From: a bacterium
Lineage (GTDB): Bacteria; Thermotogota; Thermotogae; Mesoaciditogales; Mesoaciditogaceae
Assembly: GCA_021800445.1 (NCBI GenBank)
Contig: JAJYYZ010000002.1
Coordinates: 1-64,000, forward strand
Reading direction: 5' to 3'
Length of the DNA: 64,000 bases
A program made the position numbers and the translations under genes. Below, piece after piece: positions 62,783 to 64,000 of this stretch. How positions within the stretch are numbered: the stretch's first letter is position 1; the number at the start of each line of letters is the position of its first letter. Under the pieces are notes generated by a model that was not told the origin of the DNA, did not search any database, and saw only the letters and a program-made list of their open reading frames with translations.

Positions 62783-62964
62783 TTTAAGTCAAAGGTAAAT
62801 TTAGCGCATAGCCTGTGGCAGGTAGTTCGTGGCAAAAGAGTAAAAAGTGAATAGCAAGGAGTGAGAAAAATAGGCGGATAGTGGGATACGTTGGTTTTTA
62901 TCACTTTGGTGTTAAAATATGATCGTGGTTTGAGAAAACCAATTTCATTTGGGAGGCAAGGTAA
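62783..62964 (+). other. intergenic region upstream of cspA
   Basis: 182 bp. Holds the cspA promoter (62891-62918), the cspA SD (GGGAGGCAAGG, ending near 62960), and a G-rich stretch GGCGGATAGTGGGATAC at 62873-62889 that loosely resembles the G-rich elements at 255 and 39801. No hairpin with a U-tract is visible after the 5'-nucleotidase gene. Confidence 0.6.
62891..62918 (+). promoter_or_regulatory. promoter of cspA
   Basis: TTGGTT (62891-62896), 16-nt spacer, TAAAAT (62913-62918) preceded by TGT (extended -10 form). Leader of about 40 nt. Confidence 0.6.
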
Positions 62965-63162
62965 ATGAAAGGTACTGTTAAGTGGTTCGATGCCAAGAAA
63001 GGCTATGGCTTCATAACGATGGAAGATGGAAATGACATCTTCGTGCACTACTCGGCTATCAAAATGGATGGTTACAAGAGTCTAAAAGAAAATCAGGCAG
63101 TCGTCTTTGACATCACAGAAGGGCCAAAAGGTAAACAGGCATCGAATGTAAGATCGGCTTGA
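62965..63162 (+). CDS. cspA: cold-shock protein
   Basis: 65 residues, one cold-shock domain. RNP1 KKGYGFIT and RNP2 DIFVHYSAI are both intact, N-terminal [12 protein letters not shown] chaperone that melts mRNA structure. Strong SD GGGAGG upstream and its own promoter and terminator, so it is a single-gene unit. Whether it is cold-induced cannot be told. Confidence 0.97.
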   Translation: MKGTVKWFDAKKGYGFITMEDGNDIFVHYSAIKMDGYKSLKENQAVVFDITEGPKGKQASNVRSA

Positions 63163-63181
63163 ATCCAACCAAATTTATCTG

Positions 63182-63208
63182 AAGCCCGATGAAAAATCGG
63201 GCTTTTTT
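63182..63208 (+). terminator. intrinsic terminator of cspA
   Basis: AAGCCCGAT (63182-63190) pairs with ATCGGGCTT (63196-63204) over 9 bp with a GAAAA loop, ending in a T run to 63208. It begins 20 nt after the cspA stop and ends 16 nt before the next start. Confidence 0.9.
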
Positions 63209-63224
63209 GACGAAAGGAGAGGGT

Positions 63225-64000
63225 ATGAAAATAATAGACATAAGAAGTGATACCGTTACATTACCGACCCCTAAAATGAGAGAAGCCATGTTCAAGGCGG
63301 AGGTCGGAGATGATGTTTACGGGGATGATCCGACTGTAATCGAACTTGAAAGATTGGCAGCCGAAAAGGTGGGAAAGGAAGCGGCTATTTTCGTCCCATC
63401 TGGAACTTTTGGAAATGAACTTGCACTCCTTACTCACACCTTGCGCGGGGACGAGGTAATAGTCGACGATTATTCGCACATAATGATCCATGAAGCAGGT
63501 GCATCAGCCGTCATAGCCGGAGTTCAACTTAGAACATTCAGATCTACAAATGGTCATCCCGATCCCGACGAGATAGAAAATCTTATAAGAGAAAAGAACA
63601 TTCATTTCCCAAGGACAGGACTTATTTGTTTGGAAAATGCCCATGGTATGGGAACGGTAACGGATGTTGAAACGATGATGCGAATTCATGAAATAGCGAA
63701 TTCTCGCGGAATACCGATTCACCTCGATGGAGCGAGAATTTTCAACGCGGCTTGTGCGCTTGGTGTTGACGCGAAAGAAATCGCAAAACACACAGATAGC
63801 GTCATGTTTTGTCTTTCGAAGGGGCTTGCCGCGCCAATAGGATCGATGCTTGCAGGAACAAAGGAATTCGTTGAAAAGGCAAGGAAGGGAAGAAAATTGA
63901 TGGGTGGCGGCATGAGGCAGGCTGGAATAATCGCCGCTGCAGGTATAGTTGCGCTTAAAGATATGATACCCAGGCTGTGCGAAGATCATGAAAATGCGCG
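63225..64000 (+). CDS. ltaE: low-specificity L-threonine aldolase (3' end outside window)
   Basis: 258 codons visible, cut by the window edge. PLP fold-type I: N-terminal [56 protein letters not shown] (PLP Asp168), and Schiff-base Lys199 in [12 protein letters not shown]. Splits threonine or allo-threonine into glycine and acetaldehyde. SD AAAGGAGAGGG before ATG 63225, right after the cspA terminator; I see no clear promoter in the 16-nt gap, so it may rely on read-through or a start within it. Confidence 0.93.
   Translation, partial: MKIIDIRSDTVTLPTPKMREAMFKAEVGDDVYGDDPTVIELERLAAEKVGKEAAIFVPSGTFGNELALLTHTLRGDEVIVDDYSHIMIHEAGASAVIAGVQLRTFRSTNGHPDPDEIENLIREKNIHFPRTGLICLENAHGMGTVTDVETMMRIHEIANSRGIPIHLDGARIFNAACALGVDAKEIAKHTDSVMFCLSKGLAAPIGSMLAGTKEFVEKARKGRKLMGGGMRQAGIIAAAGIVALKDMIPRLCEDHENA

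Noticed and set aside
1-64000. CRISPR arrays, tRNA or rRNA genes, prophage
   Set aside because: I looked for regular direct repeats, cloverleaf-like intergenic segments and phage gene runs and saw none; all gaps are under 300 bp and mostly explained by promoters or terminators.

Overview
The window looks like part of a chromosome of a bacterium in the phylum Thermotogota, from an A+T-rich member. The strongest sign is the run at 11441-17325 (ffh, rpsP, khpA, rimM, trmD, a TM1570-type SPOUT methyltransferase, rplS, lepB, rbgA, acpP), an order I recall from Thermotoga. Other signs are a tryptophanyl-tRNA synthetase with the C-x22-C-x6-C-x2-C iron-sulfur motif known from Thermotoga, ATP- and PPi-dependent phosphofructokinases side by side, and secreted TPR and beta-barrel proteins that would suit a sheath-like outer envelope. 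A P3A-type proton ATPase is present; together with the A+T-rich sequence it would fit a Mesoaciditoga/Athalassotoga-like lineage, but that placement is inference. I see no phage, intact IS element, CRISPR array, rRNA or tRNA.

Layout. 1-278: a short partial reading frame, then a hairpin and a G-rich element. 279-4104 (minus): peptide ABC transporter oppB-C-D-F without its binding protein. 4390-11352 (plus): ABC-F protein, histidine ammonia-lyase, RNase R, a CsoR-like regulator and a CtpA protease. 11441-21195 (plus): ribosome/SRP operon, then acpP, minC, an AroB-like pseudoenzyme, two SPOR proteins and a double ComEA-type protein. 21214-35670 (minus): two stacked units. The first is udk, DUF501, glpK, transaldolase-like aldolase, P3A ATPase and HAD phosphatase. 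The second is a giant O-antigen ligase-like protein, nth, murB, a glycosyltransferase, wecB and an FAD protein. 35855-62782 (plus): Nudix, MaoC, trpS-scpA-scpB-rluB, TPR plus beta-barrel envelope proteins, double HAD protein, sugar epimerase, rarA, lgt, polA, usp, miaB, mutS, pfkA, pyk, pepF, pfp, a DedA fusion and a 5'-nucleotidase. 62965-64000: cspA with a terminator and the start of a threonine aldolase.

How it works together. Genes are packed with ATGA/GTGA/TTGA overlaps, 1-nt gaps and Shine-Dalgarno sequences inside the preceding gene, so translational coupling is the rule. Many starts are TTG or GTG; I trimmed several reading frames to the codon with a well-spaced SD. Most promoters I can see carry an extended -10 (TGnTATAAT). 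Functionally the window covers translation and secretion, division, envelope polymer synthesis, DNA repair/replication and glycolysis.

Most interesting points: a DedA membrane protein fused to a metallophosphoesterase-like domain that has lost most metal ligands; an AroB-fold protein without metal ligands in a minC operon; a hairpin plus conserved G-rich element found twice; a murB gene that seems to start at ATT; and an 89-nt out-of-frame overlap between rnr and a CsoR-like gene whose copper-site histidine is a tyrosine. No gene-free stretch exceeds 300 bases.
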